From NCBI GenBank assembly GCA_947650365.1, contig OX393552.1:22378012-22442011 (forward strand): a stretch of DNA of 64,000 nucleotides, given 5' to 3'. The notes below the pieces were generated by a model. That model worked only from the letters and a program-made list of their open reading frames with translations, did not search any database and was not told where the DNA came from. How positions within the stretch are numbered: the first letter of the stretch is position 1; the number at the start of each line of letters is the position of its first letter. Positions 32,306 through 45,581 of this stretch are shown one piece after another. This DNA comes from Chamaelirium japonicum (lineage: Eukaryota; Streptophyta; Magnoliopsida; Liliales; Melanthiaceae). Both the position numbers and the translations under genes were made by a program.

Positions 32306-35300
32306 TGTCACGCCCCGGATCCGACTACACGGGTAAACCCGTCAAACCCGGAGGTGATGGGGTTATAAGGGTAAGTCAATGTTGTAAGGTTGCGAGATTG
32401 ATTTTATTATTTAGTTATTTATTATTAATTTATCATTAACTATTTACTAGTTGATAGGGGATGGCTTTAAGGAGAAGCCTACCAATAGCTTGGCCTTGAG
32501 GAAATGCCTACCGGGCATGAAGCTTTGAGAAGAAGCTTACTAGGGGAAACATTACTGATTCTGGCATTATTCAGAGCATCTAAAATATAGTTCCATAATT
32601 ATTACATAACCAACTGGAAATAATAAAAAAACTAGCTAATAGCTCTAGTGTCCTCTCTCGATAGCTATTTAAGATCCTCTAGGAAGCGTTTGAGAAGGAT
32701 CTACGGTACCTGAAAAGAGTGTGCAACAACGGGGTGAGTTTACTAGGTAAACTCAGTGAACAGTTAACCCTAAACTAGCTAGGGTAAACCATAGTCATAC
32801 CCTGCCCTTCTAAAAGTCTACGAGAGCAACAACATACACATACATATATTGCAAATAAGATAGTTCAGCTAGCTAATATGGCAGTTCTACTATGGTACAA
32901 CTACAACTAGTAAATGTAAGACAAATAATCATCCAGATTAAAAAGTATGCAACTAATCACCGAAGGTTAGTTCTACCTACTCCTAAAGTGAACCAGCAGT
33001 TTTCTAACTGAGTCTGCCAACAGAAACCTAGGTCCAAGTGTCCTTGGAGAGCCAGAAATACCCATATGGCCATAAGGGGGCTTGGTCTTTCACCACGGGG
33101 CACTCCCGCCCACCTTGCTTTTCGGGGTCATTACCCAGGGGTGGACTACTAGGCCACTAGGGGCTTTACCGCGTGCCCAACCCTGTGACCCTACCTACTT
33201 GATTCGGATTATGCACAGGCGGTGGTTCACCTCCCATCCTGTGCACTCGGGTCCCCTACCCATGCCCGTGAGTAGTGAGTCTTCCCTCTGGGAAGAGAAC
33301 CTCAACTGAGGAAGTACAATCACCAGTCTCTCCATTGAGACCACCGGTCTCTCCACTGAGACCACTAGTCTTCGTTGCTCAATAGCAACTAGACTGCACC
33401 ATGCGACCCATGGTCACCAAACACAGTCATTCAACAGAATATTAATAAATAATCAGTACAAGTATCTACTTGTTTACATGCATCCTAGTGTGAATCTAGG
33501 TTGAGTCAATCACCGTTACAGCTATCAAAATATTACATGCATGACTATTCAGAGGTAAGGGATAGTATGCCCACCTCCCACATACAGTACCGGTTTCCCG
33601 TCTGCATGCATTGGACATACTATGCCACATACGGTTTTATTTATTATTTTACAGATACGAGTACTATCTACTCTAACTAGAATAGAATTAATCATGTTCA
33701 CCTGGAGAATAGCTCGGTAGTCCACGCTCCTCACGCCTATCGGTCCGGTGTACCGTCGAAGGAGAAACTGACCATCATGGTTTGAAATGTATAAGTTGTT
33801 ACATCCATAAATTAGTCAAACTAGGGTTCTAAAAAGGTTGGTTTAGGGATGAGGGACCCATGGGATCCGGTCTCGCTCGAATCCGACTTCGGTTGGAGGT
33901 TTTAGGGTCGAACCGGTGAAAACCGGTCTATGATCGGTTCAATAAGGTAAAGGGGTCTCTAGGGTCCCAAAGTAGGTTCAATACATCGGAATCGATGATC
34001 TGAGCACGATGCCACTGGTTTCGTCCAATTCCGAGATTGGACGGAGAATTGGCGGTCAAACCACAGTGCACCGACTAGATCGGGTTCATGGATAAAATGG
34101 GATACTATACAGTATAATTATTGTACCTAACTATAGCCAACAGGTAGGATTTTCCGAGCTGGTCGTAATGGTGCTGGTTTCGTCCGATTCCGAGTTTGGA
34201 CGAAGAAATGGCGGTTGAACCAATTTCAGCTAGTTTATTGGTCTGGTTCAATTGAACCAGACCGGTCCAATCAGTGGTTCGGGTCTGCTGAGAAGTCGGG
34301 TCAGGTTCAGGATTGTCGGGTCGGGTCTGCAGGTTAGGTCGGGTCTGGGGCCTGGGTTGATGGGTCGGGTTTACTGTGCCGTCGGGTCGGGTTGCAGTGT
34401 TAGTACTTTCAAAATGACCTGTAATAAAACTTTAATTACGGAATAGTCCCTGCGGTTTCTTCTATACGGGAAACCAGTACTCTGGTTTTTGCACGACGAC
34501 GCGGTGGCGGGGTGACCGGGTTTGAGTGCGCCGGCGGTGCCCGGCCGGTCTCCCCCGTATTACCCCCACGGAGGAGACACGGGAGGAGGCGACCGGAGCA
34601 CCGTCGGAGCCCGGGATGGGAATGGCCGGAGGGGTTTTGCTCGGGGGTTCTATGGCCTTGGTTGCATTGGCGGTCGCCGGTGGGGGCTGGGTATTGGTCC
34701 TCCCGATGAGGACCGAAGGTGGGGTCGCGGTGGCACTCTATACCCGAGTGGGCCTCGGCCAAGGGAGGAGGGAACGGTGGAGATAGGTTGGGTCGCGGAG
34801 TGCCGATGGGTCGCCGGTGGTTACATCAAAGAAGAGAAAGGAGGAGGAGGGGAGGACTACCTGATGGGTTCGGGTTCGGTTTCGGAGTGGCTTGCCGCTG
34901 CGTGGATCGTCGGGCCGCTGCAACTCCTTCCCCTTCTCTCTTTTATCTCTCTCTCTCTCTCTCTTCTCTCTCGATATAACTCTCTTCTCTCTTAATTTGC
35001 CGTTCTTTCACTCTCTTAATTTGCCGTTCTTTCTCTCTCTCTAGGTTCTTCGTGAAGACAAAAGTATAGAAGTAGGTTGTTAATGGTGGTAATTAGAGAA
35101 GGTTTAAAAGATCAGTTGTTAACCCCTTAATTCCTAATAGAGAGGAATGAATAAAGGAACGGAAGATGTTAGGCTTATTACTCTAAATCTTGCTTGATCC
35201 TCCCCATCTGAATTTTAATATTTAATTACCTTGGGGAGGAATAATTATGAGCCTTAAAGCTAGCTAGGAGTTTAGAAGTCAGGTCCTTGGGTTGGTCGGG

Positions 35301-35916
35301 CTCGGTCCCGCGCCCTGAAGTGGGCTCGGTAGGAACCCGAGTACGATTCGAGTACCTACTGGGCTGAAAAGGATAATTAGTCGTATCTCATAAACCGGAG
35401 GTCAAAATAGGGCCCGAAAGGGTTCGTTGGAAAGGTCTCGTCGACGTAAACACGTCGGCACTTGGTATATATTTTTCTGACTTTTAGATCTCCCAAAAAG
35501 AAGAAAATACTCTAAAATGTAAAATAATAATAACTCATCACCCGGGTGTCGGATCGACCCTAGATCAGGCTCGTTGAAAAGCTCTCTCAGAGCCCCACCC
35601 AACGTATCCAGCCTTGCTGTGATCCGATTAACCGAACTTCTGTGATAAATAAAACAATATCAAATGTCAGCTAATTTATCGATATTCTACGATATAACTA
35701 CCGAACTGTCGAAACTAGCTACGCATACACCCGATTACTGCACGGGACACGCCATTGCGACCTGTTCGAAGCCATAGCAAATGTGAACGTAAAACATTTC
35801 ATGGGTTTACGGCTTATTCTTCCAGAACAAGTCCAGAGAAAAAGTCTGACTAAGAATGGCGAAAATATCCAAGGCGAACTTTTATTATTCCCAAATTTAA
35901 CACCACAGGTGTTACA
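32306..35916 (-). repeat. Gypsy B 3' LTR (3611 bp)
   Basis: Downstream LTR of the minus-strand element, next to the purine tract and stop of pol. It contains a GC-rich block (about 34440-34930) with a CT-rich tract; the open frames there occur identically in both LTRs and look non-coding. Confidence 0.95.
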
Positions 35917-35969
35917 ACCTACACACCTTAAAAAAATTTTCGTCCTCGAAAATTAATTAGAATAAGAAA

Positions 35970-37168
35970 TCAAACATCAAAGAGATCAGGGTACAATCGC
36001 AACATATCGGACTCCACTTCCCAAGTGGCCTCATCCTCACCTCGATGACTCCACAAAATCTTAACCATCTTGATGGTCTTGGTGCGAAGCACTCTATCTT
36101 CGGAAGCTAAAACACGGATCGGCCGCTCCTCAAAAGTGGCATCGACATTTAGCTCCAAGTCTTGCCAATCTAGTACATGTGTCGGGTCTGGCATGTACCT
36201 CCGGAGCATCGACACGTGGAACACTGGGTGCACTGCTGAGAGTCAAGGTGGCAACGCCAGACGATACGCCACCTCTCCGACTCGATCTAGAATCTCGAAC
36301 GGTCCCGTAAACCTCGGTGCAGTTTTCCCTTCTTTCCGAACCGAAAGACGCCACGCTTAGGGGAAACCCGCAGAAAGACATGGTCACCGACCTCAAACTC
36401 AAGGGGCCGTCTACGAATATCTGCATAACTCTTATGTCTACTTTGAGCTGTGCGGAGCCTTTCTCTGATAACCTGTATCTTCTCTGTAGTCTCCTGCACT
36501 AAGTCTAGTCCCAAAAGACTACGCTCTCCGACCTCTGCCCAACAGATGGGGGATCGACAAGGCCTCACATACAGAGCTTCATAGGGAGCCATGCCAATGC
36601 TTGCCTGATAGCTATTGTTATACGAGAACTCCACCAAGGGCAAGTGCTCATCCCAGCTACCTCCGAAGTCTATAGAACACGCCCGAAGTATGTCTTCCAA
36701 TATCTGGATGGTCCGCTCTGATTGACCGTTTGTCTGGGGATGGAAGGCAATGCTAAAGCTGAGCTGGGTCCCCAACGCGGTCTGCAAACTCTTCCAGAAT
36801 CCTGAGACAAACCTGGGATCTCGATCAGAGACAATGGTCACTGGAATCCCATGCAATCTGACTATCTCTGCAACGTAGAGTCTGCTCAGCTCCGATAAAG
36901 AGGAAGTCATCCGGACTGGAAGGAAGTGGGCAGACTTGGTCAGTCTGTCTACAATCACCCATACCGAATCATGCCTGCTCTTGGTTAGTGGCAACCCCGA
37001 GACGAAGTCCATCGTGATGTGTTCCCACTTCCATTCTGCTACAGGAAGGGGATGAAGGGGTCCCGCAGGCTTCTGGTGTTCTGCCTTAACCTGCTGACAG
37101 GTCAGACACTTGGCCACGAACTCAGCTACATCTCTCTTCATGCCATTCCACCAGAATTGGCTCTTCAA
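35970..37168 (-). pseudogene. Gypsy B integrase with chromodomain-like C-terminus, broken
   Basis: On the minus strand, CLTCQQVKAEHQKPAG is the second half of the HHCC zinc finger. The DDE core follows: WEHITMDFVSGLP, TIVSDRDPRFVSGFW and HPQTNGQSERTIQILED, with all three catalytic residues present. The GPY-like region (RRRPLEFEVGDHVFLRVSP) leads into a frameshift near 36290. The last part, in another frame (35970-36233), reads HPVFHVSMLRRYMPDPTHVL and ends DEATWEVESDMLRLYPDLF, the group II chromodomain of Tekay-type elements. The chromodomain is thought to steer insertion to certain chromatin. Confidence 0.92.
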
Positions 37169-37207
37169 GTCTCAGTACATTTTGGTACTGCCAGGGTGTA
37201 CCATGTA

Positions 37208-37921
37208 TCAAGAGCGATGCGTCGCTGTTAGAACCTCCTCTCGAATCTCCAGGCCCTTCGGTAGACATAGCCGCCTCTTATACCTCAGTCCGCTATCAGA
37301 ATCAAGCGACCAATCCTCTACCACCTCTCCCTTTATCAGTCGAGAACGCATCTCTTCCAACTCCTCATCATCTGCCTGAGAGGCTATCACTTGTTTGACC
37401 AGCGTAGGTTGCGCCCGCACACTGAATAATCGAGTACATGCGGGATCTTCTCGCACCAATAGGTCATGCCCTTCAACTGCTACAACAAAGTTCTGTCTAT
37501 CTGCAATCAGTCGAGACATCTTGCTCTTGAACTTTCTGCTGAGTGCATCTGCCACTACATTGGTCTTCCCAGGGTGATAGAAGAAGTTGTAGTTAAAGTC
37601 CTTCAAGACCTCAATCCACAACCTCTGTCAGAGATTCAGGTCCTTCTGGGTACAGATATACCTCAAACTCTTATGATCACAATACATCTCGAAGTCTTCT
37701 CCGTACAGGTAGTGCCGCCAAATCTTGAGCACGAACACCACCGCTGCAAGTTCCAGGTCGTGGGTTGGGTAGTTCTGCTCATGAGGCTTCAACTGTCTCG
37801 ATGCATAGGCTACCACTTTTCCATCTTGCATCAACACACCTCCAAGTCCAGACTGAGACGCATCTGTATAGACCACGTATCCCTTCCCACCAATTGGCAC
37901 TGTAAGAACAGGGGCAGTGGT
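37208..37921 (-). pseudogene. Gypsy B RNase H and linker, broken
   Basis: On the minus strand, [20 protein letters not shown] carries the first catalytic Asp. Further on come [36 protein letters not shown] and, after a stop near 37628, [16 protein letters not shown]. The four acidic residues of RNase H are present. A linker with EEMRSRLIKGEVVEDW leads to the integrase zinc finger; another break lies at about 37170-37208. Confidence 0.88.
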
Positions 37922-37939
37922 GAGTCATCGCTTCAGCTC

Positions 37940-39342
37940 CTAGAAGGACTGCTCGTAAGCATCTGACCACTCAAACTTCACCCCCTTCTTTGTTAACCGA
38001 GTCAGAGGCAATGCCAGTCTCGAGAAACCCTCTACGAACCTTCGGTAGTATCCCGCTAGACCCAGGAAACTCCGGATCTCAAAAACATTCCTCGGTGACT
38101 CCCAACTCAGTACTGCCTCGATTTTTGCTGGGTTCACCGAGATGCCTCCTTCTGAAACCACATGCCCTAAGAACTTTACTTCTCTCATCCAAAACTCACA
38201 CTTGCTGAGTTTGGCATAGAGCTGGTGATCTCGCAATGTCTGTAGGGCAATCCTCAGATGCTCTGCATGCTCCTCTTTTGACTTCGAGAAGATCAATACG
38301 TCATCAACAAAGACCACGACGAACCGATCAAGGTAAGGCCTAAAGACCCGATTCATCAAGTCCATAAAAGCTGCTGGGGCATTCGTGAGATCGAACGACA
38401 TCACTAGAAACTCGTAGTGCCCGTATCGCGTCCGGAATGCTATCTTCTGGATATCATCATCCTTCACTCTGAGCTGATGGTATCCACTCCTCAAATTAAT
38501 CTTAGAGAAGAACTGAGCACCCTTCAGCTGATCAAATAGATCCTCGATCCTCGGAAGAGGATATCGGTTCTTCACAGTAACTGCATTAAGTTTCCTATAA
38601 TCGATGCAGAGCCGCTTTGAACCATCATTCTTCTGGGCAAACAAAACAGGGGCACCCCATGGAGAGACACTGGGGCGAATATATCCGAGACTCCGTAATT
38701 CTTCTAGCTGAGTACTTAACTCCCGTAGCTCCGCTGGTGCCATCCGATACGGGGCCACTGAGATCGGTGCCGTCCCCGGAACTAGCTTGATGCTGAACTC
38801 TACCTCTCGAATAGGAGAAAGGCCTAGGAGCTGGTCAGGGAATACATCAGGAAAGTCTTGAACTATTGGGGAGTGCTCCAATAGATTCTCGCCCTCAATC
38901 TCGTTGGCCAACTGTGCTAGGAGGCTAAGAAAGGACCCTTGCCGGGGTGTCGGATATAAAATAGCTAGCTTAGCTCCCGCAAAGAAGAACTCCGTATTGC
39001 CAGGTGGACGGAAGGTGATCTTCTTGGAGTAGCAGTCTAGTGAAGCATGGTATGCCGCCATCCAGTCCATCCCCAGTAAGACATCCAATCCTTCTAAGTC
39101 GAGGATAATCAAGTCGGCCACAAGTTCATTGCCTCCAATGGAAAGCACACATCTCTTACATACACGGTCCACATCAATGCTAGCCCTAAGTGATGAGACG
39201 ATAAGACATACCCAAGTGGCTTCGACTGTAGCCGCAAGGTAGCCACAAATCTGGGGACTATGTAAGAGTGCGTCGATCCAATGTCGAACAAGACTCGTGT
39301 ATGGGTAGTGAACACAGTTACAACATCTAAGGCAATATGCAA
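37940..39342 (-). pseudogene. Gypsy B protease and reverse transcriptase, frameshifted
   Basis: The protease active site, [13 protein letters not shown], is read in one frame (39109-39342). A frameshift near 39110-39180 moves to the long frame ending at 37940, with [20 protein letters not shown] of the protease tail. RT motifs follow: [20 protein letters not shown], then [18 protein letters not shown] and the catalytic [15 protein letters not shown], intact at about 38310. Thumb motifs [11 protein letters not shown] and [19 protein letters not shown] complete the domain. The RT itself is nearly undamaged, unlike its surroundings. Confidence 0.92.
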
Positions 39343-39409
39343 TAGTTATTAGCTTATATCTATCCAAGCTATATGAACTACCAGAGGTATGAACTACTAA
39401 ACTATGCAA

Positions 39410-40116
39410 GGTAAAACTATACTACGAGGAATGGGTCTAGGGTAATTTCTATGGCAGATCTAAAAGCTCTAATATCCTTCTGTCAAGCCTATAACAGAAT
39501 TCTCTCCTATAACTCACAGCATCTACTAATCCAAGAACTATAGAATCTACGAGAAATATATACATGCAGGATAAAGTATCCACGATAAACACAAAACACA
39601 CTATAATATTAAGCCACAATCGTAAGAGGGATACAGAACAACTCAATGAGTATACCTCTCAATGATCACATCATTTCCTATAGTTACAATCCCAAAAGTA
39701 TCCACTAATAAAAATTTTAAACTAAAAGGTAAAGCAAGAGCGCTTAGTACAAGTGGGTATTATCATGGTAAGTCTCATACATTACAGACTCTTAGACTAG
39801 ATCCTAAGCTAGAGGACTTACCAAACAACAAAGGAAGAGGCTGTAAACTACACACCTTACACAGAAACTGTCCAGAGATTACAATAATCTAACACATCTA
39901 TAGGATTGGGGAACCAATTACTCACCTTACCAAGCTAAAAAGCGTCCCTCTTAACTATTTCTACTGAAAGGAGTCCCCATCAGTAAGGTAGGAAGCTAAT
40001 TAAATCCTCAAAACTAAAGCCATAAAGATAGACCCCACTATTCACTGGGAACTCTTACAACAAATCCTAATACAATGACTAACAACCTAAAGATAACCCT
40101 AGGATCATATCCCTAA
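39410..40116 (-). other. Gypsy B leader without recognisable gag
   Basis: This is the place where gag would normally be. It is A/T-rich with only short open frames (for example 39449-39646, minus), none resembling a retrotransposon gag domain or zinc knuckle. A Tekay-type gag needs roughly 1 kb, which does not fit here. Confidence 0.7.
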
Positions 40117-40128
40117 GCTCTGATACCA
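40117..40128 (-). other. Gypsy B primer-binding site
   Basis: On the minus strand TGGTATCAGAGC, the initiator tRNA-Met type, two bases from the LTR end at 40131. Confidence 0.92.
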
Positions 40129-40130
40129 GC

Positions 40131-43100
40131 TGTCACGCCCCGGATCCGACTACACGGGTAAACCCGTCAAACCCGGAGGTGATGGGGTTATAAGGGTAAG
40201 TCAATGTTGTAAGGTTGCGAGGTTGATTTTATTATTTAGTTATTTATTATTAATTTATCATTAACTATTTACTAGTTGATAGGGGATGGCTTTAAGGAGA
40301 AGCCTACCAATAGCTTGGCCTTGAGGAAATGCCTACCGGGCATGAAGCTTTGAGAAGAAGCTTACTAGGGGAAACATTACTGATTCTGGCATTATTCAGA
40401 GCATCTAAAATATAGTTCCATAATTATTACATAACCAACTGGAAATAATAAAAAAACTAGCTAATAGCTCTAGTGTCCTCTCTCGATAGCTATTTAAGAT
40501 CCTCTAGGAAGCGTTTGAGAAGGATCTACGGTACCTGAAAAGAGTGTGCAACAACGGGGTGAGTTTACTAGGTAAACTCAGTGAACAGTTAACCCTAAAC
40601 TAGCTAGGGTAAACCATAGTCATACCCTGCCCTTCTAAAAGTCTACGAGAGCAACAACATACACATACATATATTGCAAATAAGATAGTTCAGCTAGCTA
40701 ATATGGCAGTTCTACTATGGTACAACTACAACTAGTAAATGTAAGACAAATAATCATCCAGATTAAAAAGTATGCAACTAATCACCGAAGGTTAGTTCTA
40801 CCTACTCCTAAAGTGAACCAGCAGTTTTCTAACTGAGTCTGCCAACAGAAACCTAGGTCCAAGTGTCCTTGGAGAGCCAGAAATACCCATATGGCCATAA
40901 GGGGGCTTGGTCTTTCACCACGGGGCACTCCCGCCCACCTTGCTTTTCGGGGTCATTACCCAGGGGTGGACTACTAGGCCACTAGGGGCTTTACCGCGTG
41001 CCCAACCCTGTGACCCTACCTACTTGATTCGGATTATGCACAGGCGGTGGTTCACCTCCCATCCTGTGCACTCGGGTCCCCTACCCATGCCCGTGAGTAG
41101 TGAGTCTTCCCTCTGGGAAGAGAACCTCAACTGAGGAAGTACAATCACCAGTCTCTCCATTGAGACCACCGGTCTCTCCACTGAGACCACTAGTCTTCGT
41201 TGCTCAATAGCAACTAGACTGCACCATGCGACCCATGGTCACCAAACACAGTCATTCAACAGAATATTAATAAATAATCAGTACAAGTATCTACTTGTTT
41301 GCATGCATCCTAGTGTGAATCTAGGTTGAGTCAATCACCGTTACAGCTATCAAAATATTACATGCATGACTATTCAGAGGTAAGGGATAGTATGCCCACC
41401 TCCCACATGCAGTACCGGTTTCCCGTCTGCATGCATTGGACATACTATGCCACATACGGTTTTATTTATTATTTTACAGATACGAGTACTATCTACTCTA
41501 ACTAGAATAGAATTAATCATGTTCACCTGGAGAATAGCTCGGTAGTCCACGCTCCTCACGCCTATCGGTCCGGTGTACCGTCGAAGGAGAAACTGACCAT
41601 CATGGTTTGAAATGTATAAGTTGTTACATCCATAAATTAGTCAAACTAGGGTTCTAAAAAGGTTGGTTTAGGGATGAGGGACCCATGGGATCCGGTCTCG
41701 CTCGAATCCGACTTCGGTCGGAGGTTTTAGGGTCGAACCGGTGAAAACCGGTCTATGATCGGTTCAATAAGGTAAAGGGGTCTCTAGGGTCCCAAAGTAG
41801 GTTCAATACATCGGAATCGATGATCTGAGCACGATGCCACTGGTTTCGTCCAATTCCGAGATTGGACGGAGAATTGGCGGTCAAACCACAGTGCACCGAC
41901 TAGATCGGGTTCATGGATAAAATGGGATACTATACAGTATAATTATTGTACCTAACTATAGCCAACAGGTAGGATTTTCCGAGCTGGTCGTAATGGTGCT
42001 GGTTTCGTCCGATTCCGAGTTTGGACGAAGAAATGGCGGTTGAACCAATTTCAGCTAGTTTATTGGTCTGGTTCAATTGAACCAGACCGGTCCAATCAGT
42101 GGTTCGGGTCTGCTGAGAAGTCGGGTCAGGTTCAGGATTGTCGGGTCGGGTCTGCAGGTTAGGTCGGGTCTGGGGCCTGGGTTGATGGGTCGGGTTTACT
42201 GTGCCGTCGGGTCGGGTTGCAGTGTTAGTACTTTCAAAATGACCTGTAATAAAACTTTAATTACGGAATAGTCCCTGCGGTTTCTTCTATACGGGAAACC
42301 AGTACTCTGGTTTTTGCACGACGACGCGGTGGCGGGGTGACCGGGTTTGAGTGCGCCGGCGGTGCCCGGCCGGTCTCCCCCGTATTACCCCCACGGAGGA
42401 GACACGGGAGGAGGCGACCGGAGCACCGTCGGAGCCCGGGATGGGAATGGCCGGAGGGGTTTTGCTCGGGGGTTCTATGGCCTTGGTTGCATTGGCGGTC
42501 GCCGGTGGGGGCTGGGTATTGGTCCTCCCGATGAGGACCGAAGGTGGGGTCGCGGTGGCACTCTATACCCGAGTGGGCCTCGGCCAAGGGAGGAGGGAAC
42601 GGTGGAGATAGGTTGGGTCGCGGAGTGCCGATGGGTCGCCGGTGGTTACATCAAAGAAGAGAAAGGAGGAGGAGGGGAGGACTACCTGATGGGTTCGGGT
42701 TCGGTTTCGGAGTGGCTTGCCGCTGCGTGGATCGTCGGGCCGCTGCAACTCCTTCCCCTTCTCTCTTTTATCTCTCTCTCTCTCTCTCTTCTCTCTCGAT
42801 ATAACTCTCTTCTCTCTTAATTTGCCGTTCTTTCACTCTCTTAATTTGCCGTTCTTTCTCTCTCTCTAGGTTCTTCGTGAAGACAAAAGTATAGAAGTAG
42901 GTTGTTAATGGTGGTAATTAGAGAAGGTTTAAAAGATCAGTTGTTAACCCCTTAATTCCTAATAGAGAGGAATGAATAAAGGAACGGAAGATGTTAGGCT
43001 TATTACTCTAAATCTTGCTTGATCCTCCCCATCTGAATTTTAATATTTAATTACCTTGGGGAGGAATAATTATGAGCCTTAAAGCTAGCTAGGAGTTTAG

Positions 43101-43741
43101 AAGTCAGGTCCTTGGGTTGGTCGGGCTCGGTCCCGCGCCCTGAAGTGGGCTCGGTAGGAACCCGAGTACGATTCGAGTACCTACTGGGCTGAAAAGGATA
43201 ATTAGTCGTATCTCATAAACCGGAGGTCAAAATAGGGCCCGAAAGGGTTCGTTGGAAAGGTCTCGTCGACGTAAACACGTCGGCACTTGGTATATATTTT
43301 TCTGACTTTTAGATCTCCCAAAAAGAAGAAAATACTCTAAAATGTAAAATAATAATAACTCATCACCCGGGTGTCGGATCGACCCTAGATCAGGCTCGTT
43401 GAAAAGCTCTCTCAGAGCCCCACCCAACGTATCCAGCCTTGCTGTGATCCGATTAACCGAACTTCTGTGATAAATAAAACAATATCAAATGTCAGCTAAT
43501 TTATCGATATTCTACGATATAACTACCGAACTGTCGAAACTAGCTACGCATACACCCGATTACTGCACGGGACACGCCATTGCGACCTGTTCGAAGCCAT
43601 AGCAAATGTGAACGTAAAACATTTCATGGGTTTACGGCTTATTCTTCCAGAACAAGTCCAGAGAAAAAGTCTGACTAAGAATGGCGAAAATATCCAAGGC
43701 GAACTTTTATTATTCCCAAATTTAACACCACAGGTGTTACA
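40131..43741 (-). repeat. Gypsy B 5' LTR (3611 bp)
   Basis: Upstream LTR of the minus-strand element, at a constant offset of 7825 from the 3' LTR, with no indel seen along its length. Such identity places the insertion very recently. Confidence 0.95.
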
Positions 43742-43746
43742 GATTG

Positions 43747-45581
43747 TGCTATGTATCGTCTTTTTGCAGGTGCCACGCTGAATAGTAATATGTGATTGCA
43801 TGCTTCCGGGGGTTGGACCCCGGATTTAATTTTGCATTGATTATTATTGTGCTTGTGGATTTTAAGGCTCTAGATGGGCGAGGGTGGGGGTTGACCATCC
43901 TCGGTTCTCTGGCCAGTTTTCTATGAATGTTTCCTTTTTCTTTCTAGCGAAATTGTACACGAACGAGCACTTGCTCGGAGCGTGTTAGTTTTTCGGTCAC
44001 ATGAAGAAGGAGATGATGCTACATCCACGGTTCAAGCAAGCGGTACCATGGCGTGCAAAGACCCGGCGAAAGCGTGCACGTTGGCGATGATAGGGATCGT
44101 CGTCAGAGATTGTGCAGAACGGAAGAGCAGGATATCTTGGCTGTGCTATTCAGGTTTAGGGGTCGGACCCTGGACTTGATTCAGTTTTGGATATTTTTCT
44201 ATTGATTCTCTTTACTTATTGTTTAGAGAACCCCGATGATAATTTTATTATCTTGCTTGTGAGTTTGTCTCTAGATCAGGCTTAGGGTTAGTACTAAGCT
44301 TATGGATTCATCGGTGTCTCTATATGCTTCTAACACGTGCGAATCCGATGGCTAGCTAAAAGAAAAGGTGGTAACCGCCCTCGTGGTAATTCAGGTAGCC
44401 AAGTACTGTGCACCGAGATAGACGCAGTGTTAGATTTGTTTAGAGATAATTAATTAATGTCTCCATAAGAAGTATGATAACCCTAGTGGGATGCCCTTTC
44501 CCCACGTGGTCCTAGCGACCAAGTTAGGTTAGGATTTCACTGTGTGATACCCGTTTCTAGATGACGTTTGCTGGTAGTATGAACTCATCACGATTTGGTT
44601 ATGCCACCATTAGGTTGAGGTCCGGCGGAGGTTGTCGGATGTCCCTATTTGGCCAGCATCGAAACCTGTAATAAGATGAGGTCTACTATGACATCAGGCA
44701 TCAAATTGTAAATGAGGCATCATCGTAGTGGAGTCCTTTCCATGTTGACCTTAAGCTAGGCTCCAGATCTTAGGATTATGGACAAACTAATGAAGTATCT
44801 GGATCCTTGGAATCTATGTAATGTGATCCTTGCAAGAAAGGCGAAAGCTGAGTATTCAAGGTAGGGACTATGATATTTTCTGAGGATACTAATGCTTTGC
44901 GGGAGGGTTTGTAATCCTAGTGGGAGCACGATAGACCAGGGTCTAAGTCTAGGAGGTCGTGATCTTTCTAGATATACATAAAACCTCATAAATAAGGGAT
45001 GTGTAAGAGGTTCTCTCCAAAGGGGAGCCCCTGGCCTCCACAATCAATCGGCTAAAGGTCTGGGTGGGAGGTACGCAGTTCGATATTCCCATCGGGTAAG
45101 AGCTGTGTTTCCTTCTATGCTGGTTCACCTAGTGGTTTCCTTCGGGTCATGGAGGATGCATGTGGCAGTGGGTGACGGTTTTTTCCTGCACCGTGGGAGC
45201 CTATGAACCCCCCTACCGACACTACCTAGATTTGTGGGAAGCATCCGAAAGCTTGTGTGAAGCCGCCGTTGCTGCGCACATGGGTCACATAAAGCTGGCC
45301 AAAAGGAGACTGGGAGGTCTTTCAGTTTACCATGGGTAATTCTGATGAAGACTGGGTCGTAAAAACCCCGTTGGCAGAAGCGGTTGTATGCTCTCACCGA
45401 GATGCTGTCTCCAATTCAAGGCCGATAGTCTCAGTGCTTGAGCCCAGGGAATTTAGATTCCTGGATGTCTCCACTTGAGGTAGTGAAGACATAGCGGCTG
45501 GAGTAAACATTATCTATTTATAAATTCCATGAAATAAATTGTAGTAAACCCTAATTTTGCTTTGAACCATTGTTTACAGAA
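43747..45581 (+). other. Copia D untranslated leader
   Basis: Sequence between the Gypsy B insertion and gag. It has no conserved domain; open frames are short. A long leader before gag is usual for this group of Copia elements. It includes GGTTGGACCCCGG and GGTCGGACCCTGG (about 43811 and 44160), a short repeated motif. Confidence 0.6.

Larger units (their letters stand above)
32306..43741 (-). mobile_element. Gypsy B: Tekay-type chromovirus, minus strand, gag not found
   Basis: Two LTRs of exactly 3611 bp (32306-35916 and 40131-43741) have ends TGTCACGCC and GTTACA on the plus strand. GATTG is duplicated at 32301-32305 and 43742-43746. On the minus strand the primer site TGGTATCAGAGC lies at 40117-40128 and a degenerate purine tract at about 35917-35932. 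The 4.2-kb interior holds protease, RT, RNase H, integrase and a chromodomain-like end. The 0.7 kb between primer site and protease has no gag. By eye I found only four LTR differences, all transitions (32397/40222, 33476/41301, 33584/41409, 33894/41719). The insertion is therefore very recent although the coding region is broken. Confidence 0.95.

Noticed and set aside
34252-34995. Several overlapping open frames of 60-157 codons in a GC-rich block, repeated at 42077-42820
   Set aside because: They lie inside the Gypsy B LTRs, are identical in both copies, overlap on both strands and have no recognisable domain. The length comes from GC-rich composition.
36317-37966. Plus-strand open frames over the Gypsy B pol region
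   Set aside because: They are shadows of the minus-strand integrase, RNase H and RT coding sequence.
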